From NCBI GenBank assembly GCA_018401465.1, contig JAGYKE010000005.1, positions 992,001 to 1,056,000 of the forward strand: DNA of 64,000 nucleotides, read 5' to 3'. The DNA is from Aestuariivita sp. GTDB lineage: Bacteria; Pseudomonadota; Alphaproteobacteria; Rhodobacterales; Rhodobacteraceae. Under the pieces are notes generated by a model, which was not told the origin of the DNA, did no database searches, and saw nothing but the letters and a program-made list of their open reading frames with translations. Positions within the stretch are counted from its first letter, which is position 1. Each line of letters begins with the position of its first letter. Below, piece by piece: positions 55,976 through 64,000 of this stretch. Both the position numbers and the translations under genes were made by a program.

Positions 55976-56766
55976 GCCACCCGCTTTCATCGATGAATAC
56001 TGCAGACGCCACGCTTAATTTGCGTGGCGTCTCTCGCAGTTTCGGCAATGCCAAAGCACTAGACGGAATAACGCTATCGGTGCGTGACGGCGAGATGGTT
56101 GCAGTCTTGGGCCGTTCTGGCGCCGGAAAGTCTACACTCCTTAATCTGATAAACCGCTTGATCGACCCGACTGAAGGTGAAATCTGGTGTGGTGAGCGAA
56201 ATGTTTCGCAGCTCCGCGGCCGGGCGTTGCTGGACTGGCGACGAGAAAGCGCGATGATCTTTCAGCGCTTTAACTTGGTCAGCCGGTTAAACGTCATAAC
56301 GAATGTTCTGACAGGTCGTCTTGCGCATGCCCCCCGGCTTCCGAAATTGATTGGACGGTTCACTGACCACGATCGCGATGTGGCAATTGATGCGCTTGAG
56401 GCGCTCGGCATGGCTGAGTTTGCGCTTCGCCGCGCAGATGAACTCTCTGGCGGACAACAACAGCGCGTCGCAATCGCCCGCGCATTAGTCCAACAGCCAC
56501 GGATCATTTTGGCTGATGAACCTGTTGCGAGCCTCGATCCGGTAAACTCCCGTGCGGTGATGGAAGCTCTACGTCATATTAATCAGCATCGTGGGATCAC
56601 GGTACTTTGTAACCTACATTCCGTACCTTTGGCGCGCGAATACTGTGAACGGGCAGTCGCGCTTGCCAAAGGCAAACTGGTCTATGACGGTCCTGTCTCG
56701 GGGCTTGACGATGCGACGCTAGCCGTCATCTACGGTTCCACCGATGCCTTGGCTGAGGCCCATTGA
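55972..56766 (+). CDS. phnC: ABC transporter ATP-binding protein, PhnC type
   Basis: This 264-residue ATPase has Walker A (LGRSGAGKSTLLNLINRL), the Q loop (MIFQRFNLVSRLNV), signature (LSGGQQQRVAIARAL) and Walker B (IILADEPVASLDP). The D loop and His (LCNLHSVPLAREY) are typical of PhnC. I use the TTG at 55972, which overlaps the phnD stop and has GGCGGAAA before it; the first ATG is at 55993 without a ribosome site. Coupling by overlap is repeated in all four genes. Confidence 0.92.
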   Translation: MSHPLSSMNTADATLNLRGVSRSFGNAKALDGITLSVRDGEMVAVLGRSGAGKSTLLNLINRLIDPTEGEIWCGERNVSQLRGRALLDWRRESAMIFQRFNLVSRLNVITNVLTGRLAHAPRLPKLIGRFTDHDRDVAIDALEALGMAEFALRRADELSGGQQQRVAIARALVQQPRIILADEPVASLDPVNSRAVMEALRHINQHRGITVLCNLHSVPLAREYCERAVALAKGKLVYDGPVSGLDDATLAVIYGSTDALAEAH

Positions 56767-57674
56767 CGGTGACGGATACTGCTACCTCCGACAGCATGGT
56801 CAGCGCCGAGCCTCTGCATAGAAGTCAGTTTCGTGCAACGTGGCGCGCACATAGATGGCAAAAAGCAAGGGTATCGTTGACGGGCGTTCTGGTGCTCGTC
56901 GCCTTGATAATTTTCTCGGCCAGGTTGGGCGAGGTGGACCTTGCGCATCTTTGGGACCGATTGCCGCGACTAACATCCTATTTTGGACGAATGGTTCCAA
57001 ACCTGGCATGGGAGACTTTGTGGGTCGATCTTGCCAAATGGTACTGGAATGGTGGCAAATGGCTCGCCTCGCTTTGGCAGACTGTGCTCATAGCAGTATA
57101 CGCCACACTGTTTGGCGCGGCACTTGCTTACATATTCTCTTTCCTAGCTGCTCGCAACTTAACTCCAGCGCCTTGGATCGGGATCGCCGCCCGTCGTACC
57201 CTTGAATTTGCCCGCACAGTCCCAGAGCTCGTGTTCGCTGTACTCTTTGTTTTCGCTTTCGGGATCGGTCCGTTAGCTGGCGTGTTGGCGATTGCGCTGC
57301 ATTCCTTCGGCGCACTTGGCAAGCTCTTTGGGGACGTGGCTGAGAATGCTAACCTGGACGAGGTCAAAGGCGTACGCTCGACCGGTGCGAATTGGTGGCA
57401 GACCATGGTTTACGGCGCGACACCTCAAGTCCTTCCCGATTACCTCTCCTACGGTCTGCTACGCTTCGAAATCAATGTACGTGCCGCATCAGTACTAGGT
57501 TTTGTGGGCGCAGGAGGGATCGGGCAAGATCTGTACGGAGCGATCAAGAGCTTCCACCACACAGATATATCTGCCATCGCATTGATGTTGATCGCAGCAG
57601 TCATTGCCATCGACAGCCTTTGTTCTTGGCTACGCGGCAGGGTGATTGGGCAGGAAGGCTTGCGCGCGCTATGA
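56763..57674 (+). CDS. phnE: ABC transporter permease, PhnE type (first)
   Basis: This 303-residue permease has about six helices. Its EAA-like region is ENANLDEVKGVRSTGANWWQTM, followed by YGATPQVLPDYLSYGLLRFE and FVGAGGIGQDLYGAIKSF. The start is TTG at 56763 (overlapping the phnC stop) or GTG at 56769. Codon use is less GC-rich than in the flanking genes. Confidence 0.92.
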   Translation: MTVTDTATSDSMVSAEPLHRSQFRATWRAHRWQKARVSLTGVLVLVALIIFSARLGEVDLAHLWDRLPRLTSYFGRMVPNLAWETLWVDLAKWYWNGGKWLASLWQTVLIAVYATLFGAALAYIFSFLAARNLTPAPWIGIAARRTLEFARTVPELVFAVLFVFAFGIGPLAGVLAIALHSFGALGKLFGDVAENANLDEVKGVRSTGANWWQTMVYGATPQVLPDYLSYGLLRFEINVRAASVLGFVGAGGIGQDLYGAIKSFHHTDISAIALMLIAAVIAIDSLCSWLRGRVIGQEGLRAL

Positions 57675-58516
57675 CCAAAGACAACATCCGCCGCCGTCGC
57701 GATGATCTGCCCGAACTCTATCCCCGCCGCGGCATTGCAGCTTGGCGGCTTTGGTTGACGCTCGCTTTAGGCTCAATACTGTTTTTCTGGGGCCTTGATG
57801 TGCTGGGTTTCAGTTTGCAGCGATTGGCCAGCGGCAGTCAACGTTTGGGCGATGTTCTGCTCATGATGTGGCCGCCCCAGTCCAAAGGTCAGTTTTGGAC
57901 CTATCTCAATGGGATCGGGCAAACTTTGGCGATGGCGTTTCTTGGTACGCTGACCGCTTCGATCCTTGCTTTTGTCCTTTGCCTCTTTGGTGCGCGCAAC
58001 ATCATGCCGCTTGGACCCGTTCGCTTCATTGTTCGCCGCTCGAGTGATGTGATCCGCGGATTGGACAGTCTGATTTGGGCGATTTTCTTTGTTTCAATTG
58101 TGGGGATTGGTCCGTTTGCAGGGGTTCTTGCCATCGCGATAAATGACATGGGTGTTCTTACCAAACTTTTTGCGGAGGCGCTGGAGAACACCGAAAAAGA
58201 TCAGATTAAGGGTGTGCGCTCGACGGGCGCAAGCAGGATACAGACAATTCGCTTCGGCGTACTTCCGCAAGTGATACCAGTCCTAGTGGCAAACAGCTTG
58301 TATTTCCTGGAATCCAATGTGCGATCAGCGACGATCTTGGGCGTCGTCGGAGCCGGAGGAATTGGATTTTATTTAATGGATAGGATGATGATCAGTGCAT
58401 GGCGCGAAGTTGCCTTCATAGTGATCATGATCCTGTTCACGGTGGCTGTTATCGACTCGCTGTCGCGAGCGCTTCGCGCCCGACTGCTTGGTCAAACCAC
58501 AATTTCAGGAAGATAA
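57671..58516 (+). CDS. phnE: ABC transporter permease, PhnE type (second)
   Basis: This 281-residue permease is related to the previous one: ENTEKDQIKGVRSTGASRIQ, FGVLPQVIPVLVANSLYFLE, GVVGAGGIGFYLMDRM. Two PhnE proteins in one operon likely form a heterodimer. ATG 57671 overlaps the previous stop by 4 bp. Longer open frames upstream (from 57392) are inside the first permease gene and are not part of the protein. Confidence 0.92.
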   Translation: MTKDNIRRRRDDLPELYPRRGIAAWRLWLTLALGSILFFWGLDVLGFSLQRLASGSQRLGDVLLMMWPPQSKGQFWTYLNGIGQTLAMAFLGTLTASILAFVLCLFGARNIMPLGPVRFIVRRSSDVIRGLDSLIWAIFFVSIVGIGPFAGVLAIAINDMGVLTKLFAEALENTEKDQIKGVRSTGASRIQTIRFGVLPQVIPVLVANSLYFLESNVRSATILGVVGAGGIGFYLMDRMMISAWREVAFIVIMILFTVAVIDSLSRALRARLLGQTTISGR

Positions 58517-58567
58517 TAACACTCTTAGTCATTTTCGGCTAAGCGTTGTTTGTGCGTGAGTCTTGCC

Positions 58568-59080
58568 TCAAGTACGGGGGAATAACACCACGGGTGTTTC
58601 ACAAAATTCTTTCTGAACGGCCGACTCTGGCCCTGAACCGGACGCTGTCACTTGGTCACACGCTTGACGCGGCTCTGCTCCCAAAGCCATTAGGACCTGC
58701 TGGGCGAAAAGGCCAGTACGGCCGATACCTGCTGCGCAATGGATAATCATCCGCTTTCCCTTGCAAAGATCTTCGCAAAAATCGATGATCAAAGCGACGA
58801 ACGCGGCCTTGTCCTCTGGCACGCCAAAGTCAGGGATGGGAAAATTCTTCACCGACAATGATAGGTTGCCAGCACGGCGTGCATGAGCATAATCAGGCGA
58901 TTTGGCATCTATTTCCTGGTCGGTGACCAGACACAAGATGCCAGTTGCACCTTCTTCCTCAGCGGCGGCAAGAAAATCTGTCAGGCTCTCAAACCTTCCA
59001 GGCATAGACGCTAGCCATAAACTGCCGGCCACATCTTCCGGAAGTGGCAAGTGGCGAAGAATGCAGGTCACTTCTGTCAT
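58568..59080 (-). CDS. Dual-specificity/tyrosine-type protein phosphatase (Cys-based)
   Basis: This 170-residue enzyme has the CX5R active site: His 114-Cys 115 to Arg 121 in HCAAGIGRTG. The probable general acid is Asp 84 (NFPIPDFGVP). ATG 59080 has CAGGAG before it; an in-frame ATG at 59101 is less likely. It is convergent with the phn operon. It may dephosphorylate small phosphate esters or lipids brought in by the transporter, or a protein; the sequence alone does not decide. Confidence 0.88.
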   Translation of the reverse strand: MTEVTCILRHLPLPEDVAGSLWLASMPGRFESLTDFLAAAEEEGATGILCLVTDQEIDAKSPDYAHARRAGNLSLSVKNFPIPDFGVPEDKAAFVALIIDFCEDLCKGKRMIIHCAAGIGRTGLFAQQVLMALGAEPRQACDQVTASGSGPESAVQKEFCETPVVLFPRT

Positions 59081-59235
59081 GGTGAGATACTCCTGAAACA
59101 AAGACTTTCTTTTATTTCTATTGCGACAATAGTTTTCAAGAATGGGGATCTTATCATTCCGCTTAAGTTACTTTTTAAGTCCAAGCGAGTCAGAACACCA
59201 CAATGAAATTACTTTGGGGCAAGAATTATAATTTC

Positions 59236-59997
59236 CTAGGGCGCAATCAGATTAAGTGCTTGATCATGCAATGATGCGTCACCAGCGGCGAGCACTTGCG
59301 GGCCGCTGTCGAGTCGCAGTTCGCGGCCTTGCCAATCCGTCACACGACCACCTGCGCCTTCGATTATGGGGGCAAAAGGTGCCCAGTCGTACACTGCCAG
59401 CCCGGTATCGAGCGCAAGGTCAATCCGACCAGAAGCAAGCAGGCCGTAAGCCATACACGATGCGCCCCAAACCCGCCAAGCAGTGGTTGCGCGCAGGACA
59501 TCCAGCGCCGGACGTTCGACGGAATTGAAGAAATCAGGGTTACTTGATGACAGGATCGCATCTCGCATTGTCTGTCCCTTCCGCGTGTTGCAATCCGTCA
59601 CCCGGCCCTGATGATATAACCTTGTTTGCTGGCCAACTGCACCGACCCAACGCTGCCCGGTCACATGCATGTCAATGACACCGAGAACAGGCACCCCGCC
59701 CTGCGCCAACGCAATCAATGTTCCGTGCATCGGCACACCTGCGACAAAGGCTGCCGTCCCATCGATCGGATCCAATACCCAGACATGATCCGCACCTGGT
59801 GAGATGTCCTGCCCCTCCTCCCCGATAACGCCATGCTGTGGGAATCGCGCGCCGATCATTGCGCGCAACCTGTCCTCAACGGCACGGTCACTTGCTGTGA
59901 CAAAGCTGCGGTCAGGTTTTGTTTCAGCAGTTGGCGATGACGCCTGTGCGACCAATTCGCGCGCGGCATCGGCCAATTCCATGGCAAAGCCAAGCAT
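59236..59997 (-). CDS. Inositol monophosphatase-family phosphatase (HisN/IMPase-like)
   Basis: This 253-residue enzyme has the metal-site motifs of the family: Glu 60 (GEEG), Asp 76 and Asp 79 (VLDPIDGT), and a C-terminal Asp (AVYDWAPFAPIIEGAGG, where the family usually has WD). It hydrolyses phosphate monoesters, such as inositol-1-phosphate or histidinol phosphate. It lies next to another phosphatase on the same strand and behind a phn-type importer, which suggests import and hydrolysis of a phosphorylated compound. The true substrate is open. Confidence 0.88.
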   Translation of the reverse strand: MLGFAMELADAARELVAQASSPTAETKPDRSFVTASDRAVEDRLRAMIGARFPQHGVIGEEGQDISPGADHVWVLDPIDGTAAFVAGVPMHGTLIALAQGGVPVLGVIDMHVTGQRWVGAVGQQTRLYHQGRVTDCNTRKGQTMRDAILSSSNPDFFNSVERPALDVLRATTAWRVWGASCMAYGLLASGRIDLALDTGLAVYDWAPFAPIIEGAGGRVTDWQGRELRLDSGPQVLAAGDASLHDQALNLIAP

Positions 59998-60371
59998 TAC
60001 GTCCCCCTGTCATTCAGAATAGGCAAGTAGATCTAATTCTTGACGAAATTTTTCACTGATCTGTACTCCGTCATATACTCTTGCTCTGCCCCCGCAAACA
60101 CAAACTATGATCCGGTTGCGGCTGGAAGAAAGTACAGTGGCAGGTCACCTGCAGCGTGAGAACTGAATCCGGTCAGTTGCGTGGCGACTGACCTGCCCCC
60201 TTGGGTCCCTCGTTCATAATGGACTTGCCCGGCTTTTGTGGAGAGCGTTTAGCTCACTTCCCGGGCCTTTCGCAGGAACGCGCGACCGGTGGACCTCTGT
60301 CACCAGGAGAATTGCGCGAATGAGTGTATTGCAATCGTAGCAATCGCCATCTGGCGAACTTGATTGACTGT
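59998..60371. other. Intergenic stretch with possible IS-end fragments
   Basis: The 374 bp have no gene. At 60139-60147 and 60189-60197 a 9-bp inverted repeat (GGCAGGTCA/TGACCTGCC) resembles the ends of insertion sequences, but no transposase is near. Before it lies an AT-rich section (about 60030-60080) that could hold the promoter of the inositol-phosphatase gene. Confidence 0.4.
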
Positions 60372-60475
60372 TCAGCCTATCGGATGTCGGCGCGCATAAA
60401 GCTTTGCACGAAGGCGCGCTGGAACAGCAGGAACGCGATCAGCAGCGGCGCCGAGGTGGCCAACGCCGCCGCACT
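60372..60475 (-). pseudogene. Truncated copy of the UgpE-type permease end (inverted duplicate)
   Basis: Read on the minus strand, this encodes the last 32 residues of the permease at 53377-54186 (AALATSAPLLIAFLLFQRAF, then VQSFMRADIR). There is one Gly to Asp change and the same stop. The rest of the gene is absent. The sequence upstream (60476-60595) has no match to the permease and no gene; it ends at the tRNA. Confidence 0.9.
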
Positions 60476-60585
60476 ATACCCGCGCCGCCGACAGGAAAGC
60501 CATCGCTGAAGCGGCGGCTAAAAAACTAACCACCACCAACCACCAAGACTAACCAAGGGGAATGTGCATAAAAAACAGTAAATTA

Positions 60586-60611
60586 AGGGAAATAGTGGCG
60601 GACCGAGGAGG
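60586..60611 (+). repeat. Right attachment-site copy overlapping the tRNA-Arg 3' end
   Basis: This copy includes the last 16 bases of the tRNA gene (with CCA) and 10 bases after it. It equals 44329-44354 except for one base. Site-specific recombinases of islands commonly use tRNA 3' ends. Confidence 0.75.
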
Positions 60612-60672
60612 ATTCGAACCCCCGACCCCTTGATTCGTAGTCAAGTACTCTATCCAACTGAGCTATCGGTCC
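60596..60672 (-). tRNA. tRNA-Arg (anticodon ACG)
   Basis: The minus strand gives a 77-base cloverleaf that starts GGACCGATAGCTCAGTTGG and ends CGGTCCGCCA. The acceptor stem GGACCG/CGGTCC is perfect. The anticodon stem is CTTGA/TCAAG around CTACGAA, anticodon ACG. The T arm reads GGGGGTTCGAATCCTCC. CCA is encoded. It is the integration target of the island to its left. Confidence 0.97.
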
Positions 60673-60728
60673 ACTGAGGTCAGGCATGTAGACGGCGTCC
60701 GGGGGCAATGCAACCCCGAAAACGCGGA

Positions 60729-62114
60729 TCAAACCGTGCCGTCGCCCTTGGGAAGGCGGATGACGAAGCGGGTGCCGTTTTCGCCTGAATAGGCAAGGTC
60801 CAGCGTGCCGCCGTGACCGCGCACCAGTTCCGCCGCGATGGCGAGGCCGAGGCCCGACCCGCCCTTGCGCGCGCCGCCCTGAAAGGGCTGGAACAGGTGT
60901 TCGCGCGCCTTGGGCGGCAGCCCGGGGCCGGTATCGGTGACGCGGATCAGCCAGACATCTTCGGTCTCTTCGGCGCTGACGCTGATCTCGCCGGGGCGGC
61001 CGGTCGCGGCCAGTGCCTGCCGCGCGTTGCGCACGAGGTTCGAGAGCACGCGGAACAACTGCTCGGGGTCGGCCATGACCGTCAGCATCGCCGGGATATC
61101 CTCGGAAAAGCTGATCTGCTCGCTGTCCTCGGCCAGCCGTTCGCTGTCGAGCACGTCGCCCACGACCTCGGACAGGCGGACATAGGTGAGCATGGGTGCC
61201 GGTTCCTCGGTCCGGCCGAAGGCCAGCGTGCTTTCGCACAAGGATACCGCGCGGCGGATCGAGCCCACCAGTTTCGGTGCCATCCGGCGCACGAGCGGGT
61301 CTTCGCTGCCTTCGATCCGGTCGGTGAACAACTGGGCCGAGGTCAGGATGTTGCGCAGGTCGTGGCTGACCTTGGCGACCGCGCCGCCCAGCTGGGCCAG
61401 TCGTTCGCGCTGCTTGAGGGCGTGGGTCAGGTCGGTCTGCAATTTGTGCAGCGCCTCTTCGGCCTCGCGCAGTTCGCGCACGCCTGCGCCGGGCTGGATG
61501 ATGCGGCGGGCATCCTCGGGGGCGGCGGCATAGCGCTGCATCGATCCCACCACGTTCTTGATCGGCTTCACCAGAAGCACCCGCACGGCGAAGAACAGAA
61601 GCAGCGCGGTGAAGACCGAGATCACCGCCGACAGGATCAGGATGCGCACACCGTAGTCAAGCATCGCCATGCGCAGCGGGCCGCTTTCCATCGTGATCTC
61701 GATCAGCAGGCCAGCTTCGCGCACGGGCGATCCGATGACGCGGATCACCTGGTTGCCCGGCGTGATCAGGCGCATCATCGCATCGCGGATCAGCGTGACC
61801 GCGCCGGGGTCGCGCAGATCGAACGTCGCCTCGATCGGCGTCGGCAGCGGCGAGGACAGGACAAGCTGGCGCACCTCGTCCCGGCGCAGGACAACGTTGA
61901 AGACCTCGGCGTTCTCGAGCAGTTCTCGTTCGAGTTCGGTGGTCAGCATGTCGTCGGCCAGAAGCGCAAGCGAGGCGATCTGCGCCCGTTCAAGACGGTC
62001 AAGCAGGTAATCCTCGCGGAAGCGCGCGACCGAGGGCACGAATATCAGCACCTCCGCCAGCATCACGAAGATGACGGTCAGGATCAGGAACCGGCCCGAC
62101 AGCGAATTGAGCAT
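60729..62114 (-). CDS. Membrane sensor histidine kinase
   Basis: This 461-residue kinase has TM1 (about 7-28), a periplasmic region (about 30-155), TM2 (about 158-182) and a HAMP-like linker. The phosphoacceptor His is in KVSHDLRNILTSAQLF. The ATPase has an N box (VLSNLVRNARQAL), a G1 box (RVTDTGPGLP) and a G2 box (GGSGLGLAIAAELV). There is no adjacent response regulator. It starts 16 bp after the flavoprotein stop on the same strand, and may be cotranscribed with it. Confidence 0.9.
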   Translation of the reverse strand: MLNSLSGRFLILTVIFVMLAEVLIFVPSVARFREDYLLDRLERAQIASLALLADDMLTTELERELLENAEVFNVVLRRDEVRQLVLSSPLPTPIEATFDLRDPGAVTLIRDAMMRLITPGNQVIRVIGSPVREAGLLIEITMESGPLRMAMLDYGVRILILSAVISVFTALLLFFAVRVLLVKPIKNVVGSMQRYAAAPEDARRIIQPGAGVRELREAEEALHKLQTDLTHALKQRERLAQLGGAVAKVSHDLRNILTSAQLFTDRIEGSEDPLVRRMAPKLVGSIRRAVSLCESTLAFGRTEEPAPMLTYVRLSEVVGDVLDSERLAEDSEQISFSEDIPAMLTVMADPEQLFRVLSNLVRNARQALAATGRPGEISVSAEETEDVWLIRVTDTGPGLPPKAREHLFQPFQGGARKGGSGLGLAIAAELVRGHGGTLDLAYSGENGTRFVIRLPKGDGTV

Positions 62115-62130
62115 GCGGTTTCTCGCGGCC

Positions 62131-63549
62131 TCACGGAAGCCAGCGCTGGATGACGCGCACGACGCGCTTCACCATCGGGGCCTCGAACAATCTCGGGCTG
62201 AAATAGGCACCCGCAGCGCGTTTGTTAACCTCACCATAGGTGGGATAGGGGCTGACCATGGCGGCGATCGCGCCCATCTTCAGCCCGTTGGCGATGGCAA
62301 GCGACCACAGCCCGATCAATTCGCCCGCCTGATGGCCCACAATGGTGACGCCGACGGGGCGGCCGCGCACCACCATGACCTTGATGAACCCCGTCGCCTT
62401 GTCTTCGGCGGCGGCGCGGTCGTTGTGGTGGTAGTCGCACCGCGCGACCTCCATCCGCGCGCCATGCACCTTGCGCGCCTCGGCCTCGGTCAGGCCGACC
62501 TGGGCGAGTTCGGGGTCGGTGTAGGTGGCGCGGGGGATATGGTCGCTGCGCGCCTTCGACGGCAAGGCGAACAGCATCGACCGGATGATGACCCCTGCGT
62601 GATAGCCTGCGACATGGGTGAACTGCATTCCGCCCGCCACATCGCCGATGGCATAGACCCGGCGGTTGGCGGTGCGCAGGCCCGCATCGACGGCGATGCC
62701 GGTCTTCGTCTCACTGATGCCCGCGGCGGACAGGTTCAGCCTTTCGGTATTGGACTTGCGCCCGACCGCGACCAGAAGATGCGATCCGGTGAAGCCGCGC
62801 CCGTCTTCGGTGGTCACCGTGATCTCTCCGGCCGCGTGGGCGACGCGGGCGACCTTGGCGTGTTCCTCGATCACGATGCCTTCGGCACGAAGCGCGGCCA
62901 GCACGACCGCCGCCGCCTCGGGGTCGTCGCGGCCCAGCGCGCGCGCGCCTTCGATCACGGTCACGCGGCTGCCAAGGCGCACATGGGCCTGCGCCATTTC
63001 CATCCCGATGGGGCCACCACCGATGATGAGCAGGTGGCGGGGACGGTCGCGCAGGTCGAAGATGGTCTCATTGGTGAGATAGGGGGTTTCCTCCAGCCCG
63101 GGGATCGGCGGCACGAAGGGGCGCGACCCCGTGGCGATCACGATGCGGCGCGCGGTGATGCGGTAATCACCCGCCTCGACCGTGTCCGGCGACACGAAAT
63201 GCCCGAAGGCGCGGATGACGCGCACGCCCAGCCCCTCGAACCGTTCCTGGCTGTCGACGGGGGCAATCCCTTCGATCACGCGGGCGACGTGGTCCTTCGC
63301 GGCGGCATAATCGACGCGCGGCGCGGCATCGGCGATGCCGAATCGGGCCGCGTGGGCCTGGGCATGGGCGGCCTTGGCGCTGGCCAGCAGCGCCTTCGAC
63401 GGCACGCAACCGTAGTTGAGGCAATCACCCCCCATCTTGTGGCCTTCCAGAAGGACGACATCCGCCCCCATCTGCACCGCGCCCGCCGCCACCGACAGCC
63501 CGCCCGAGCCGGCGCCGATGATAAGGATGTCAGTTCTGATATGCTCCAC
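62131..63549 (-). CDS. FAD-dependent disulfide oxidoreductase, MerA/dihydrolipoamide-dehydrogenase-like
   Basis: This 472-residue flavoprotein has the FAD motif (IIGAGSGGLSVAAGA) and the redox-active Cys pair Cys 43/Cys 48 (GGDCLNYGCVPSK). The NAD(P)H motif is IIGGGPIGMEMAQAH, the second FAD motif is RVYAIGDVAGG, and a dimerisation domain closes the chain. It lacks the extra N-terminal and C-terminal Cys residues of true mercuric reductase. The start is GTG at 63549, 3 bp after the stop of the TVP38-like gene. Pairs of this enzyme with TVP38/DedA proteins are common, but the substrate is not known. Confidence 0.9.
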   Translation of the reverse strand: MEHIRTDILIIGAGSGGLSVAAGAVQMGADVVLLEGHKMGGDCLNYGCVPSKALLASAKAAHAQAHAARFGIADAAPRVDYAAAKDHVARVIEGIAPVDSQERFEGLGVRVIRAFGHFVSPDTVEAGDYRITARRIVIATGSRPFVPPIPGLEETPYLTNETIFDLRDRPRHLLIIGGGPIGMEMAQAHVRLGSRVTVIEGARALGRDDPEAAAVVLAALRAEGIVIEEHAKVARVAHAAGEITVTTEDGRGFTGSHLLVAVGRKSNTERLNLSAAGISETKTGIAVDAGLRTANRRVYAIGDVAGGMQFTHVAGYHAGVIIRSMLFALPSKARSDHIPRATYTDPELAQVGLTEAEARKVHGARMEVARCDYHHNDRAAAEDKATGFIKVMVVRGRPVGVTIVGHQAGELIGLWSLAIANGLKMGAIAAMVSPYPTYGEVNKRAAGAYFSPRLFEAPMVKRVVRVIQRWLP

Positions 63550-63552
63550 CGC

Positions 63553-64000
63553 TCAGCCCTCCCTGCGGGCGCGCAGGGCCCGGACGACGATGGGCAGCGC
63601 GGCCAGCAGGCAGAGCCCGAGGATCGGACCGATCACCTGTGGCTCCCACAGAAGCGACAGGTCGGGGTCTTCGCCCCGGTCGAAGACCTCACCCAGGCCG
63701 ACACCGATCCAGGTGAAGACCAGTGCGCCCGGCACGATGCCCAGCGCCGTGGTCCAGAGGAAGGAGAAGAACCGCACGCCGACCAGCGCGGGCAGCAGGT
63801 TCGCCACGAAAAACGGCACCGCCGGGACAAGGCGCAGAAGCAAAAGCACGCTGATCTCGTTCTCCCTCAACCCGTCCATGAGGCGGCGCACCGTGCCTTC
63901 GGACGCATCGAGCCGCGCCGACAACGTCCGCCCCAGCCCCCAGCGCGCGGCGAGGAAGATGATCGCCGCGCCGGTCGTGGCCGAGACGACATTCAGCGCG
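63553..64000 (-). CDS. TVP38/TMEM64 (DedA-like) membrane protein, N-terminus outside window
   Basis: About 149 residues of the C-terminal part are present. The sequence NVVSATTGAAIIFLAARWGLG, the segment LLLLRLVPAVPFFVANLLPALVGVRF with the conserved Arg-x-x-P, and two further helices are typical of the SNARE-associated/VTT domain. The frame continues to the window edge without a start. It is in one operon with the flavoprotein. Confidence 0.9.
   Translation of the reverse strand, partial: ALNVVSATTGAAIIFLAARWGLGRTLSARLDASEGTVRRLMDGLRENEISVLLLLRLVPAVPFFVANLLPALVGVRFFSFLWTTALGIVPGALVFTWIGVGLGEVFDRGEDPDLSLLWEPQVIGPILGLCLLAALPIVVRALRARREG

Larger units (their letters stand above)
44329..60611. 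mobile_element. Probable 16-kb genomic island inserted at tRNA-Arg(ACG)
   Basis: The borders are a 26-bp direct repeat (25 of 26 identical) at 44329-44354 and 60586-60611, the second containing the 3' end of the tRNA gene. Inside lie an IS3 remnant, several pseudogenes, three ABC transport systems, two phosphatases and an inverted 104-bp duplication. No integrase gene is left, so the element is likely immobile. Part of the content, mainly 55-60 kb, is visibly less GC-rich than the flanks. The island could have been built by more than one insertion. Confidence 0.75.

Overview
The window reads as chromosomal DNA of an alphaproteobacterium, most likely Rhodobacteraceae (a marine Roseobacter-type organism). 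The basis is high GC, dense genes with ATGA-type overlaps, a hemA of the 5-aminolevulinate synthase (C4) type, and the overall gene families. This placement is inferred from gene content and not from a database match.

Layout. 1-4.9 kb: the 3' end of hemA, then an RND efflux adaptor and pump. 5.2-11.2 kb: a stand-alone cNMP-binding protein, convergent with a four-gene operon encoding a Cache-adenylate cyclase, a PrmC-like methyltransferase, a solute-binding/permease fusion and a second permease, with no ATPase. 12.1-19.5 kb: a signalling patch with a 57-residue zinc-ribbon membrane protein, a soluble histidine kinase, a hybrid kinase with HPt, a cysteine-free molybdopterin-fold protein, a LuxR-type regulator and a receiver-like membrane protein. 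19.8-24.9 kb: a type I secretion operon (ABC exporter, membrane-anchored RTX protein, HlyD adaptor). 25.5-28.5 kb: divergent regulators (pseudo-receiver LuxR, dCache kinase, single-domain receiver). 28.6-40.9 kb: a giant 3305-residue protein with two animal-type heme peroxidase domains and RTX repeats, a 62-residue protein, and a vanadium haloperoxidase. 41.5-44.1 kb: a Na+/H+ antiporter with a C-terminal cNMP domain.

44.3-60.6 kb is a probable genomic island inserted at the 3' end of a tRNA-Arg(ACG) gene. A 26-bp direct repeat (25/26) of the tRNA end marks both borders. It carries an IS3 remnant, an AMP-ligase pseudogene, an Fe3+-type ABC operon, a phnE remnant, a sugar/glycerol-phosphate-type ABC operon, an amine oxidase remnant, and a phnDCEE-type transporter beside a dual-specificity phosphatase and an inositol-monophosphatase-like enzyme. 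A 104-bp piece of the sugar-permease gene is duplicated in inverted orientation around the phn block. 60.7-64 kb: a sensor kinase, a MerA/Lpd-like flavoprotein and a TVP38/DedA-type membrane protein running off the end.

The most interesting unit is 19.8-40.9 kb. It combines a type I exporter, its own regulators, and two unrelated secreted-type peroxidases (heme and vanadium) that could both use hydrogen peroxide and halide outside the cell. The cyclase/methyltransferase/ABC-fusion operon is the second candidate for an undescribed system.
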